NCBI GenBank assembly: GCA_019351895.1
Contig: JABBOH010000022.1
Span: 1-64,000 of the forward strand
DNA length: 64,000 nucleotides
Direction of reading: 5' to 3'
Source: Pseudomonadota bacterium
Lineage (GTDB): Bacteria > Pseudomonadota > Alphaproteobacteria > Acetobacterales > Acetobacteraceae
The translations under genes and the position numbers were made by a program. Positions within the stretch are counted from its first letter, which is position 1; every line of letters starts with the position of its first letter. Below the pieces are notes generated by a model. That model was not told where the DNA came from, did not search any database, and saw only the letters and a list, made by a program, of their open reading frames with translations. Shown here in pieces: positions 10,501-19,389 of the stretch.

Positions 10501-13500
10501 GACCAAGCTCTTGGCCCATCGCCGCCCCATTCATCGGTCTATGGCTGTTGGCTCCCGCCATCGCCCACTGGATCAGTCGGCCAAGCGCGGTGGGCGCAAC
10601 ACCACGGGTGTCCGCCGCCGATGCCAGGGCGTTGCGGCTGATCGCGCGACGGACGTGGCACTTCTTCGAGACCTTCGTCACGCTCGAGAATCACAATCTT
10701 CCGCCGGACAATTTCCAAGAGGATCCGAAGCCAGTCGTCGCGCGCCGGACCTCGCCTACCAACATAGGCCTCTACCTGCTGTCAGTGGTCGCCGCCGAGG
10801 ATTTCGGTTGGATCGGAAAACTCGAGGTGGTCGAGAGGCTGGAAGCAACCCTCGTCTCCATGAACCAAATGGAGCGGCATAGAGGCCATTTCTATAACTG
10901 GTACGGGACCAGCGATCTCCGGCCGCTGGAACCGCGATACATCTCATCCGTCGACAGCGGCAATCTCGCCGGACATCTCATCGCCCTATGGAACGCGTGC
11001 GGCGATTTGGCCGTCCGAGGCTCCCTGGAGGTGAACTGGCGCGCCGGGGTCCTCGATGGGCTGGACCTTTTGCGTGAAGCTATTCCGGCCGAGGATGGTG
11101 GACGAGTTGCCGATGCCGCGACCGCGCTGACAGCGGAGATCGGGATGCTTGCTGCCTCGTCGAGCAGCGCGCTCGATCAGCTGGGCATCGTCGCCCTCAG
11201 GGCAGAGGCCATCGTCACGCTCGTGTACAGGCTGAATGAGGAAGATCGTGGAAATCTCGACTCTCGCGCTGAGATCGTTCTATGGGCAGAGGCTCTGCAA
11301 ACAACTATTCAGCGTCATCGGAGAAACCTGCTGGCACTGAACTCTGCCGCGGGCACGGCCGGCCTGGCGGCTAGACTCCGCCTACTCGCGGACGGTTTCC
11401 GGGCCTTGTTCGACGCCATGAGCTTTGAGTTTCTGTTCGATCGTGAACGGGAACTTCTATCAATCGGCTACCGCGTCACGGATGGCAGCCTGGAGCCGAA
11501 CTACTACGATCTTCTGGCCTCTGAAGCACGCCTCGCCAGCTTCGTCGGCATCGCGCGGGGCGAGTTGCCCGCGCGCCATTGGTTTCGGCTTGGACGGGCC
11601 ATGACCGCCGTGGGTTACGGTGCGGCTTTGACATCCTGGTCGGGGTCGATGTTCGAGTATCTCATGCCCTCCCTCGTCATGCGCGCCCCGGACGGGAGCC
11701 TTCTGGAGCGGACGAACCGGCAGATGGTGCGGCAGCAGATGCTGTACGGCACACAGCGTCGGGTGCCTTGGGGCGCGTCGGAGTCTGCCTATAACGCTCG
11801 CGACCTCGACTTCACCTATCAATACTCCAGCTTCGGCATCCCAAGCCTCAGCCTCAAGCGCGGCATCGGCGCGAGCACGGTGATCGCTCCGTATTCGACC
11901 GCTCTTGCCGCCATGATCGACCCAGGCGCCGCCGCGGCGAACTTCAGACGCCTCGCGGAGGCCGGCGGTCGTGGCCGCTATGGCTTGTACGAGGCACTGG
12001 ACTATACAGAAAGCCGTGTGCCGGATGGCGCTCCTGTCGCGATCGTCCGCGCCTACATGGCGCACCATCAAGGTATGAGCATCGTCGCGATCGCAGACAC
12101 GCTCTGCCACGGCGAGATGCGCCGGCGCTTTCATGCGGAACCAATGATCCAAGCCACCGAATTACTGCTGCAGGAGCGCATGCCGCATGATGTTGCAATC
12201 ACCAGACCATTGGTCGAAGCGCTGACTTCAGCCGCTCATGTCGGCGATCCCGTTTTGTCGACCCAGCGCCGCTACGAGTCTCCCCATACGCTTTCGCCGC
12301 GTACCCATCTGCTGTCCAACGGCCGTTACGGCGTGATGCTGACCGCCGCCGGATCCGGCTACAGCCGCTGGCGCGATCTCGCGGTCACGCGTTGGCAGGA
12401 GGATGCAACCTGCGACGCCTGGGGTAGCTATGTCTTTATCCGGGACCGTCAGAGCGGCGCCGTCTGGTCGGCCGGCTATCAGCCGACCGCCGTGGAACCG
12501 GATAGCTACCAGATTTCGTTTTCGGAGGGCCGAGCCGAGATCACGCGGCGTGACGGCGTCATTACGACAGTGCTGGAGGTCGCCGTGTCCTCGGAGGATG
12601 ATGCCGAGGTCCGGCGTGTGTCGATCACCAATCACGGTCTCAGGGTGCACGACATGGACATCACCTCATACGCGGAGTTGGTGCTCGCCCCGCAGCAAGC
12701 CGACGACGCGCATCCAGCCTTTTCCAAGTTATTCGTGGAAACTGAGTTCGTGGCCGACGCAGGCGCACTTTTGGCCACGCGGCGGCGGCGCGCGGACACC
12801 GAACCTGAAATTTGGGCTGCGCATCTGGTTGTGGTGGAAGGCAAGTCGACGGGCGCGCCGCAGTACGAGACCGATCGCGCTCGTTTTCTCGGCCGAGGGC
12901 GCGGTATCCGAACCGCGGTTGCGATGGCGTCAGACAACGCGCTCAGCAACACCGTTGGGGCTGTTCTCGACCCGATCTTCAGCTTGCGGCGGGCCGTTCG
13001 ATTGCCACCGCTCTCCACGGTCCGTCTCGCGTTCTGGACGCTTGTGGCGAGTTCGCGCAACGAGGTCCTCGATTTGGTCGACAGGCATCGCGATGCTATG
13101 GCCTTCGACCGCGCGACGACGCTTGCTTGGACACAGGCCCAGGTGCAACTGCGACACCTCGGTATCGATGCCGAGGATGCTCATGTGTTCCAGCGCATTG
13201 CCAACCGCCTGATCTACGCCGATGCCACGCTGCGGCCACCAAGCGAGATTTTAGCGCGCGGCGCCGGTCCAGCCTCGATCCTATGGCAGCACGGGATTTC
13301 CGGCGATCTGCCGATGCTTCTGGTCACGATTTCGCAGCCCACAGATCTGGACCTGATCCGTCGTTTGTTGCTTGCGCATGAGTACTGGCGGAACAAGCGG
13401 CTTTCGATCGACCTCGTGATCCTGAACGAGCAGGCGCAATCTTACGCGCAGGAGTTCCAGGCCGCGCTCGAGGCTTTAGTCGCGGCGAACAGCGGGGCGC

Positions 13501-16139
13501 GGGAGCACACCGCCGCGCCCAGCAAAGGCTCCATCTTTGTCCTCAGGGCGGACTTGATCTCTGATGAGGTTCGCGGCCTTCTGCGCTCCGCGGCGCGCGT
13601 GGTGCTGGCAGGTCACCGTGGCAGCCTAGGCGAGCAACTTTCGCGCGCGGCGGAACCGAAGGCTGTGCCGCCGCCGGTGAGGCGGTCGGCCGAAAGTTCG
13701 GCTCCGTTCGCCACCGTGCCTGTGCCGGACCTCGCCTACTTCAACGGCTTCGGCGGATTCGCCAAGGATGGCCGAGAGTACGTCACCGTTCTCGACGACG
13801 GCCATCTCACACCGGCGCCCTGGATCAACGTCATCGCCAACAGCGCTTTCGGCTTCCAAGTCTCGGCCGAGGGGAGCGGCACGACTTGGTCGCTGAACAG
13901 CCAGCAAAACCATCTGACGCCCTGGTCCAACGATCCGATCCGAGATGCTCCTGGTGAAGTGATCTATGTACGCGACGATGAGAACGGCGCCCTATGGGGA
14001 CCGACGGCGCTGCCGATCCGTGAGACCGGAACACGCTACATTGCGCGGCACGGTCAGGGTTACAGCCGGTTCTTGCATGAGTCTCACGGCGTCTCGCTGG
14101 AGCTTCTCCAGTATGTCGATCTGAGTGACCCCATCAAGATCTCCCGTCTGACGCTGACCAACAGGTCGGGGCGGCATCGGCGGTTGTCAGTCACCGCCTA
14201 TGTCGAGTGGGTTCTAGGCATGTCCCGAGGCACCACCAGTCCTTATGTCGTGACCGCGATAGACCCGGAGACGGGAGCGATGTTCGCGCGCAATCCATGG
14301 AGCATCGATTTCGGCACCCGGATTGCGTTCGCCGATATGGCTGATCGCCAGACCTCTTGGACAGGCGACCGCCGGGAATTCGTCGGCCGAAACGGGCTGC
14401 TTTCGCAGCCTGCCTCCTTGGCGACGGGTGCGGCACTATCCAAGAGCACTGGCGCAGGATTCGACCCTTGCGGGGCCTTGCAGACGCGGTTGGAGCTTGC
14501 GCCCGACCAGCGGATAGAAATCGTCTTTCTGCTTGGGCAGGCCGCGACGACCGCGGACGCTCAGAAACTCGTCGTAAAATATCGGGCCGCCGATCTCGAT
14601 GCTGTGCTGCGAAGTGTCGACCAGTTCTGGGATAATACTCTCGGAGTGGTGCAGGTAAAGACGCCCGACATGGCGATGGACATCATGCTGAACCGCTGGC
14701 TGCTCTACCAAACGCTGTCTTGCCGCGTCTGGGCGCGCGCAGCCTTTTATCAGGCGAGCGGGGCTTATGGGTTTCGCGATCAATTGCAGGACGTGATGGC
14801 TCTCTGCGTCGCGAAGCCGCTTGTGGCGAGAGCACAGCTTCTGCGCGCTGCAGCCCGCCAGTTTGCGGAAGGTGACGTACAGCATTGGTGGCTACCAGAG
14901 TCGGGGCGCGGCATCCGGACACGCATTTCCGATGATCGCGTCTGGCTCGCCCACGTCGTCGCCCACTACGTCTCCGTTACCGGAGACGACGCTGTGCTGG
15001 ACGAAACAATCCCCTTTCTGGATGGCCCCATTCTCCAGGACGGACAGGATGAAGCGTTTTTTCCTCCAACGATCTCCGGCCAGGAAGCAAGCCTGTTCGA
15101 CCATTGCGCGCTTGCACTCGACCAAAGTCTCGCCGTCGGGTCTCACGGCCTCCCCCTGATCGGCACCGGTGACTGGAACGATGGCATGAACCGGATCGGT
15201 GAACAGGGCAGGGGAGAGAGCGTTTGGCTCGGCTGGTTCCTCCATATGGCCCTGACCCAATTCGCCGCGCTTGCGGAGAGGCGTCACGCGGAGTTGAGAG
15301 CCGAGGCTTGGCGACGACATTGCGTCGCGCTGTCCGAGGCGCTCGACGATCATGGCTGGGACGGAGGCTGGTATCGTCGCGCCTACTTCGACGACGGTAC
15401 GCCGCTGGGCTCGGCGCTAAACGATGAGTGCAGGATCGACTCGATTGCGCAGTCGTGGAGTGTGATCTCGTCGGCCGGCGATCCGGCGCGTGCCGCTCTT
15501 TCGATGACGGCTGTGGAGACGCAGTTGGTCCGCGAGGATGCTGGACTTGTGCTTCTATTTACGCCTCCGTTCGACAAGACTGTTCTCCAGCCCGGTTACA
15601 TCAAGGGCTACCCTCCCGGAGTTCGTGAGAACGGCGGCCAGTACACCCATGGGGCGCTCTGGTCGGTGATCGCCTTCGCCAAGCTTGGTGACGGTGATAA
15701 GGCCGGCGCGCTCTTTTCGCTTATCAACCCGGTCCACCACGCAGATTCGGTCGAGGGCGCCAGACGCTACAAGGTCGAGCCCTATGTCGTTGCCGCCGAC
15801 ATCTACTCTGTCGCCCCGCATGTCGGGCGTGGCGGCTGGACATGGTATACAGGCTCTGCCGGCTGGATGTACCGTGCGGGACTGGAGAGCATCCTCGGTT
15901 TCAGCATTGAGGCTAATTGGCTGCTCATGTCTCCGTGCGTGCCAACGACATGGCCGGGATTCGACATCAGCTTCCGCCATGGTTCAGCGACCTACGCTAT
16001 CCATGTCGCCAATCCCCACGGCGTGAGCCGCGGCGTCGTCAGTGCGACACTCGACGGCGTTGCGCTGCCGCCGGGCGATGTTCGCGTGCCGCTGGCGGAC
16101 GATGGTCAGACCCATCCTCTGCGGATCGTCCTCGGGTGA
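7518..16139 (+). CDS. cyclic beta-1,2-glucan synthase (ChvB/NdvB/Cgs type)
   Basis: A giant inner-membrane protein of about 2870 residues, close to the 2818-2867 of known ChvB and Cgs. It starts with DPIRAELFGIERLEQHAESL, continues with several membrane segments (about 439-485, 852-935, 977-1020) and contains a GT84 glycosyltransferase core with DADTR (about 657) and QYRW (about 804). A glycoamylase-like domain follows (about 1327-1530, ending MAHHQGMSIVAIAD). The C-terminal half is GH94-like, with two N-terminal-type repeats and the catalytic TGDWNDGMN (about 2551). It polymerises UDP-glucose into cyclic periplasmic beta-1,2-glucan. I place the start at GTG 7518, behind AGGA, because the earlier GTG 7392 precedes the predicted promoter -10. 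GTG 7626 is another option. Confidence 0.93.
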   Translation: MKLVTEGVPLSRYTSTGLRVRRAFVRWGARRALVDAVSRKRSATGESHQDPIRAELFGIERLEQHAESLAAAQNVATKPSSDHRLERRLENNERTLLHCYETMVAAVEDSRSIIPAADWLIDNFHVVQEQVRAIRTDLPPSFRRQLPRLVDGPFKGYPRVFGLSWAFIAHTDSRIDPQTLCRFLRAYQHVQPLTIGELWAVAIALRVVLVENLRRLAENIISDQSARGAANALADHVLRPESGPVDDHILGQVNTPLSTAFAVQFVRRLREEDPRAARAVSWLDATLTAQGTNAESAVESQQQRQGAANVTIRNVITSMRLMSSIDWRELFESVSPVDNALRKGSNFAELDFATRELYRHAIEQLARRSLLSEVGVAERTIAESQGASSGPDLPGTSPYREADPGYYLIAKGRAGFETRIGYRATARSRFSRLNARTGITGYIGIIIAMTLVIVALLLAWAQHWNLTWDTLVLGFLALVPASDSAMALVNCGATNRVGATSLPGFELAGGVPEGLRTIVVMPTLLTSLAGIAEEVKRLEVHYLASSDGELFFALLSDWTDALSETQPDDGDLLEAAAQGIKRLNQRYRTSGGNDRFLLLHRRRIWNPGQARWIGWERKRGKLHELNRLLRGAEDTSFVAIGGHAPTVPAGVKYVIILDADTRLPRGVAKRLIGKMAHPLNRPFFDVLSRRVTDGYAVLQPRVTPALPTGHDGSRFQRVFANTSGMDPYACAVSDVYQDLFGEGSYCGKGIYDVDCFETALAGLIPDNTVLSHDLLEGIFARAGLVSDIEVVDEFPTRYDVAAARQYRWARGDWQLLPWILGRGASPDSSDRRRSIPLVGRWKMIDNLRRSISPPAAFLALTAGWMLPLTDALRWDAFVLTTMSVPSLIPLLMAIVPRRLGLAKGMHVASVYADMQLAASQILLLVSFLPDQAWMMSDAILRTLYRLLASRRNLLEWVTASQAKGCARRDLTGFYRHMAGGICLTLVVGALAAWWRPSSWPIAAPFIGLWLLAPAIAHWISRPSAVGATPRVSAADARALRLIARRTWHFFETFVTLENHNLPPDNFQEDPKPVVARRTSPTNIGLYLLSVVAAEDFGWIGKLEVVERLEATLVSMNQMERHRGHFYNWYGTSDLRPLEPRYISSVDSGNLAGHLIALWNACGDLAVRGSLEVNWRAGVLDGLDLLREAIPAEDGGRVADAATALTAEIGMLAASSSSALDQLGIVALRAEAIVTLVYRLNEEDRGNLDSRAEIVLWAEALQTTIQRHRRNLLALNSAAGTAGLAARLRLLADGFRALFDAMSFEFLFDRERELLSIGYRVTDGSLEPNYYDLLASEARLASFVGIARGELPARHWFRLGRAMTAVGYGAALTSWSGSMFEYLMPSLVMRAPDGSLLERTNRQMVRQQMLYGTQRRVPWGASESAYNARDLDFTYQYSSFGIPSLSLKRGIGASTVIAPYSTALAAMIDPGAAAANFRRLAEAGGRGRYGLYEALDYTESRVPDGAPVAIVRAYMAHHQGMSIVAIADTLCHGEMRRRFHAEPMIQATELLLQERMPHDVAITRPLVEALTSAAHVGDPVLSTQRRYESPHTLSPRTHLLSNGRYGVMLTAAGSGYSRWRDLAVTRWQEDATCDAWGSYVFIRDRQSGAVWSAGYQPTAVEPDSYQISFSEGRAEITRRDGVITTVLEVAVSSEDDAEVRRVSITNHGLRVHDMDITSYAELVLAPQQADDAHPAFSKLFVETEFVADAGALLATRRRRADTEPEIWAAHLVVVEGKSTGAPQYETDRARFLGRGRGIRTAVAMASDNALSNTVGAVLDPIFSLRRAVRLPPLSTVRLAFWTLVASSRNEVLDLVDRHRDAMAFDRATTLAWTQAQVQLRHLGIDAEDAHVFQRIANRLIYADATLRPPSEILARGAGPASILWQHGISGDLPMLLVTISQPTDLDLIRRLLLAHEYWRNKRLSIDLVILNEQAQSYAQEFQAALEALVAANSGAREHTAAPSKGSIFVLRADLISDEVRGLLRSAARVVLAGHRGSLGEQLSRAAEPKAVPPPVRRSAESSAPFATVPVPDLAYFNGFGGFAKDGREYVTVLDDGHLTPAPWINVIANSAFGFQVSAEGSGTTWSLNSQQNHLTPWSNDPIRDAPGEVIYVRDDENGALWGPTALPIRETGTRYIARHGQGYSRFLHESHGVSLELLQYVDLSDPIKISRLTLTNRSGRHRRLSVTAYVEWVLGMSRGTTSPYVVTAIDPETGAMFARNPWSIDFGTRIAFADMADRQTSWTGDRREFVGRNGLLSQPASLATGAALSKSTGAGFDPCGALQTRLELAPDQRIEIVFLLGQAATTADAQKLVVKYRAADLDAVLRSVDQFWDNTLGVVQVKTPDMAMDIMLNRWLLYQTLSCRVWARAAFYQASGAYGFRDQLQDVMALCVAKPLVARAQLLRAAARQFAEGDVQHWWLPESGRGIRTRISDDRVWLAHVVAHYVSVTGDDAVLDETIPFLDGPILQDGQDEAFFPPTISGQEASLFDHCALALDQSLAVGSHGLPLIGTGDWNDGMNRIGEQGRGESVWLGWFLHMALTQFAALAERRHAELRAEAWRRHCVALSEALDDHGWDGGWYRRAYFDDGTPLGSALNDECRIDSIAQSWSVISSAGDPARAALSMTAVETQLVREDAGLVLLFTPPFDKTVLQPGYIKGYPPGVRENGGQYTHGALWSVIAFAKLGDGDKAGALFSLINPVHHADSVEGARRYKVEPYVVAADIYSVAPHVGRGGWTWYTGSAGWMYRAGLESILGFSIEANWLLMSPCVPTTWPGFDISFRHGSATYAIHVANPHGVSRGVVSATLDGVALPPGDVRVPLADDGQTHPLRIVLG

Positions 16140-16169
16140 TAGCCGTCGCTTACAGTTAGGAGAAGGTTC

Positions 16170-17876
16170 ATGTCCAGGATAGTCAGCCCACTTGCCGGGA
16201 AGCTGGTTGAGCCCGGTCAACTGGTAGATGTGCCTCGCCTGATAACCGCCTATTTCGATCGCAAGCCGGACCCGGAGAACCCGGCGCAAAGGGTCGTGTT
16301 CGGAACCTCGGGCCATCGCGGTTCCTCATTCGATGGCTCCTTCAATGAGAACCATATCCTGGCAGTCACCCAGGCGATCTGCCTGCACAGAACCCGGCAT
16401 GGCGTCAGTGGTCCGCTGTTCATCGGGATCGATACACATGCGCTTTCGGTTCCAGCCCTCGCGACGGCGCTCGAGGTGTTGGCGGCGAATGAGGTCGAGA
16501 CGATGATCGCCGAAGACGACGGCTTCACGCCGACACCGGTCATATCGCATGCCATCCTGACGCACAATTTGGACTGCAAGACGAAGTTCTCCGATGGCAT
16601 CGTCATCACCCCATCGCATAACCCGCCCGCTGATGGAGGCATCAAATACAACACGCCGAACGGTGGCCCGGCGGATACGGATGTCACCGGCTGGATCGAG
16701 CGGACGGCAAATGCGCTGCTCGCCCGGAATCTGTCTGGCGTGCGGCGGCTAACGGGTGAGCGGCTTCGTCATTCTCCCTACATCCACCGACATGACTACA
16801 TCACGCCATACGTGGCCGACCTTGAGAATGTCGTCGATATGGCGGCGATCCGTGGGTCCGGCGTGACGATCGGGATTGACCCGCTCGGTGGTGCGGCGAT
16901 CCATTACTGGCAGCCGATCATAGCGCGCTATGGGATCGCCGCGACGGTCGTCAATGAGAGGGTCGACCCGACGTTCGGGTTTATGACGGCAGACTGGGAC
17001 GGCCAGATCCGGATGGATTGCTCATCGCGTTACGCGATGGCGCGGCTGATCGGCATGCACAAGGAGTTCGACGTGGCTTTCGCCAACGACGCTGATGCGG
17101 ACCGTCACGGCATCGTAACCCGGGCTGCTGGACTGATGGATCCAAACCACTACCTTTGCGTTGCAATCGAATACCTGTTCCAGAACCGACCGGAGTGGAG
17201 CAGCGCCTGCGGTATCGGCAAGACGATTGTCAGCAGTAGCCTCATTGACCGGATTGCCAAACACATCAATCATCCTGTTATCGAGGTGCCCGTCGGGTTC
17301 AAATGGTTTGTCGAGGGTCTGTTCGACGGCGCGCTGGGTTTCGCCGGCGAGGAGAGCGCGGGCGCGTCGTTCCTCCGTCGTGACGGCACGGCCTGGACGA
17401 CCGACAAGGACGGCCTCATTGCGGGACTTCTCGCGGCGGAGATTACCGCGCGGACGAAGGAGGATCCGGCCGCGGCCTACGACCGCATCACGAAAAGGTT
17501 TGGTCAGCCGTTCTATGAGCGGATCGATGTCAAGTCGACGCCGGCGCGGCGGCGCTTGCTGGCCAGCTTATCGGCTGAGAGGTTGGGGATCACGCAGCTT
17601 GCCGGGGAGCCGGTCCGCGCGGCTTCAACCCTCGCCGCTGGTGACAAGGCCCCGATAGGCGGCTTGAAGGTGGCGGCCGACAACGGCTGGTTCGCTGTCC
17701 GTCCCTCCGGAACGGAGCCCGTTTACAAAATCTACGCCGAGAGCTTCGTGAGCCAGTCTCAGTTGCACCAGATTGAACAGGAGGCTCAGGATGCGATAGC
17801 GGCTCTTTTCGCGGAGGCGGAGCCTGGGGACGAGTTGCGCCAGATGCCGCAGGGCGGAGGCAGTCGCGCTCACTGA
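16170..17876 (+). CDS. pgm: phosphoglucomutase (alpha-D-glucose phosphate-specific)
   Basis: A 568-residue protein that interconverts glucose 6-phosphate and glucose 1-phosphate, the precursor of the UDP-glucose used by the upstream cyclic glucan synthase. VVFGTSGHRGSS, the catalytic TPSHNPP (Ser about 149), the metal loop NDADADRHG and the sugar loop GEESAGASF are all present, and VRPSGTEPVYKIYAES is the phosphate-binding C-terminal loop. AGGAGAAGG lies just before the ATG. It follows cgs by 30 nt, so the two are very likely co-transcribed. Confidence 0.95.
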   Translation: MSRIVSPLAGKLVEPGQLVDVPRLITAYFDRKPDPENPAQRVVFGTSGHRGSSFDGSFNENHILAVTQAICLHRTRHGVSGPLFIGIDTHALSVPALATALEVLAANEVETMIAEDDGFTPTPVISHAILTHNLDCKTKFSDGIVITPSHNPPADGGIKYNTPNGGPADTDVTGWIERTANALLARNLSGVRRLTGERLRHSPYIHRHDYITPYVADLENVVDMAAIRGSGVTIGIDPLGGAAIHYWQPIIARYGIAATVVNERVDPTFGFMTADWDGQIRMDCSSRYAMARLIGMHKEFDVAFANDADADRHGIVTRAAGLMDPNHYLCVAIEYLFQNRPEWSSACGIGKTIVSSSLIDRIAKHINHPVIEVPVGFKWFVEGLFDGALGFAGEESAGASFLRRDGTAWTTDKDGLIAGLLAAEITARTKEDPAAAYDRITKRFGQPFYERIDVKSTPARRRLLASLSAERLGITQLAGEPVRAASTLAAGDKAPIGGLKVAADNGWFAVRPSGTEPVYKIYAESFVSQSQLHQIEQEAQDAIAALFAEAEPGDELRQMPQGGGSRAH

Positions 17877-17892
17877 AGTCGGCTCTGTGTTG

Positions 17893-17935
17893 GTAGTTTC
17901 CGAACCTCGGCGTTTCGCATCCTGTAAGCTAGAAT
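17893..17935 (+). promoter_or_regulatory. alcohol dehydrogenase promoter with shared activator box
   Basis: GTAGTTTCCGAACCTC begins at 17893 and TAGAAT at 17930-17935 is the -10, with 31 nt between the first six bases and the -10. The first 11 bases of the box are identical to those of the cgs promoter, although the downstream genes are unrelated. The leader to the ATG at 18012 is about 70 nt. Confidence 0.65.
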
Positions 17936-18011
17936 GCGCCGGGCGGTGGTGGCCCCGGCTGGAACGGAACATCGAAACGAACCATATCCTCGGACAAAGG
18001 AAGATCGTGCC

Positions 18012-19046
18012 ATGTCTGCCAAGATGCACGCCGCAGTCGTCGAGGAATTCGGCAAACCCCTGGTGTTTCGGGAAGTCGATATCCCTGAACCCGGCCGCGG
18101 TCAGATCCTGATCAAGACCGAGGCCTGCGGGGTTTGTCATACCGACCTTCATGCTGCCAAGGGCGACTGGCCGGTCAAACCCAATCCGCCTTTCACGCCG
18201 GGGCATGAAGGCATCGGCCGTGTCGTGGCCGTGGGCGCGGATGTGACCATCGTGAGGGCGGGGGACCGCGTGGGCGTGCCCTGGCTTTACTCGGCCTGTG
18301 GCCATTGCGAGTATTGCCTCACCGCCTGGGAGACGGTCTGCGCCGAGGCCGAGTTTGGCGGCTACACCAAGAATGGCGGCTTCGCCGAGTATATCCTCGC
18401 CGACCCGAACTACGTCGCTCATATTCCCTCGGGTCTTTCGGCCCAGGAGGCCGCGCCTCTGATCTGCGCGGGCATCACGACCTACAAGGGTCTCAAGATG
18501 ACCGAGGCGCGGCCGGGAGAGTGGGTGGTCGTTTCCGGCGCCGGCGGTCTCGGTCACCTGGCGATCCAATACGCGAAGGCGATGGGCTTGCAGGTCTGTG
18601 CCGTCGACATCGACGACGGCAAGCTTGCGCTGGCGCGGAAACTGGGTGCCGACTTCTCGGTCAACGCTACGCGCGAAGACGCCGGCGAGGCCGTGAGCAA
18701 AGGAACCAATGGGGGCGCCCACGGCGTCCTCATCACCGCGCCCTCGCTCGGTGCGTTCAAGCAAGGCGTCGGCATGACGCGCAAGCGTGGCACCTGCGTC
18801 TTGGTCGGCCTGCCCCCAGGCGACTTCCCTGTCCCGCTCTTCGACGTGGTGGCGAACTGCATCACCATTCGCGGATCATTTGTCGGCAACCGCGAGGACA
18901 TGGCCGAGGCGTTGGCCTTCGCGGCGGACGGCAAGGTCAAGGCGGACATTGAGCTGCAGCCTTTGACCGCGATCAACGATGTCTTCGACCGTTTGGAGCA
19001 CGGCAAGGTTGCCGCCCGGGTGGTGCTCGATTTCACAACCGGCTGA
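18012..19046 (+). CDS. zinc-dependent alcohol dehydrogenase (AdhP/AdhA type)
   Basis: A 344-residue medium-chain dehydrogenase that should interconvert ethanol-type alcohols and aldehydes with NAD(H). The catalytic zinc ligands lie in CGVCHTDLHAAKGDW and GHEGIGRVVAVG; the structural zinc site is CGHCEYCLTAWETVC. GAGGLGHLAIQYAKAMG is the nucleotide-binding loop. AGGAAG lies about 10 nt before the ATG at 18012. With phosphoketolase nearby, reduction of acetaldehyde to ethanol is a possible electron sink; that link is inference. Confidence 0.92.
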   Translation: MSAKMHAAVVEEFGKPLVFREVDIPEPGRGQILIKTEACGVCHTDLHAAKGDWPVKPNPPFTPGHEGIGRVVAVGADVTIVRAGDRVGVPWLYSACGHCEYCLTAWETVCAEAEFGGYTKNGGFAEYILADPNYVAHIPSGLSAQEAAPLICAGITTYKGLKMTEARPGEWVVVSGAGGLGHLAIQYAKAMGLQVCAVDIDDGKLALARKLGADFSVNATREDAGEAVSKGTNGGAHGVLITAPSLGAFKQGVGMTRKRGTCVLVGLPPGDFPVPLFDVVANCITIRGSFVGNREDMAEALAFAADGKVKADIELQPLTAINDVFDRLEHGKVAARVVLDFTTG

Positions 19047-19389
19047 CCGGGATTGTGCCGGAGAGGAAGCTATGGCGTGAGCCACCGGTAGCCAGTGAAC
19101 TTTGAAGTATTCTGGCGCCAATAGTCCGGGCGCTCAAGCGATCGCATCGATGAAGCCTCGACCTGCAGGCCTCGTTGGTGATCGGCCAAGCGCACCCTGT
19201 TCGGCCCCGGATGCTCCGCTGCAGTTTCACGGCTGAAATCAGCGTCTTGTGCTGCTTGCGCAGGACGTGTTGAAGTCGAGGCGCTATGGCTATCGGCGTG
19301 GGCCGGGCCGGCGCGACCGTTCCCCTGGCACTGTCGCTCTGGCACGTGGCCGAGGCGAGCGGGACGGATGCTTGCTGCGGAGAAGGCTT
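19047..19389. other. gap between alcohol dehydrogenase and the chemosensory operon
   Basis: No gene is recognised in these 343 bases. The minus strand has a short open stretch containing MRSLERPDYWRQNTSKFTG whose family I do not know. The promoter of the chemosensory operon should lie here, but no box like those of the neighbouring genes is visible; GGAGAAGG before 19390 is the receptor's ribosome site. Confidence 0.4.
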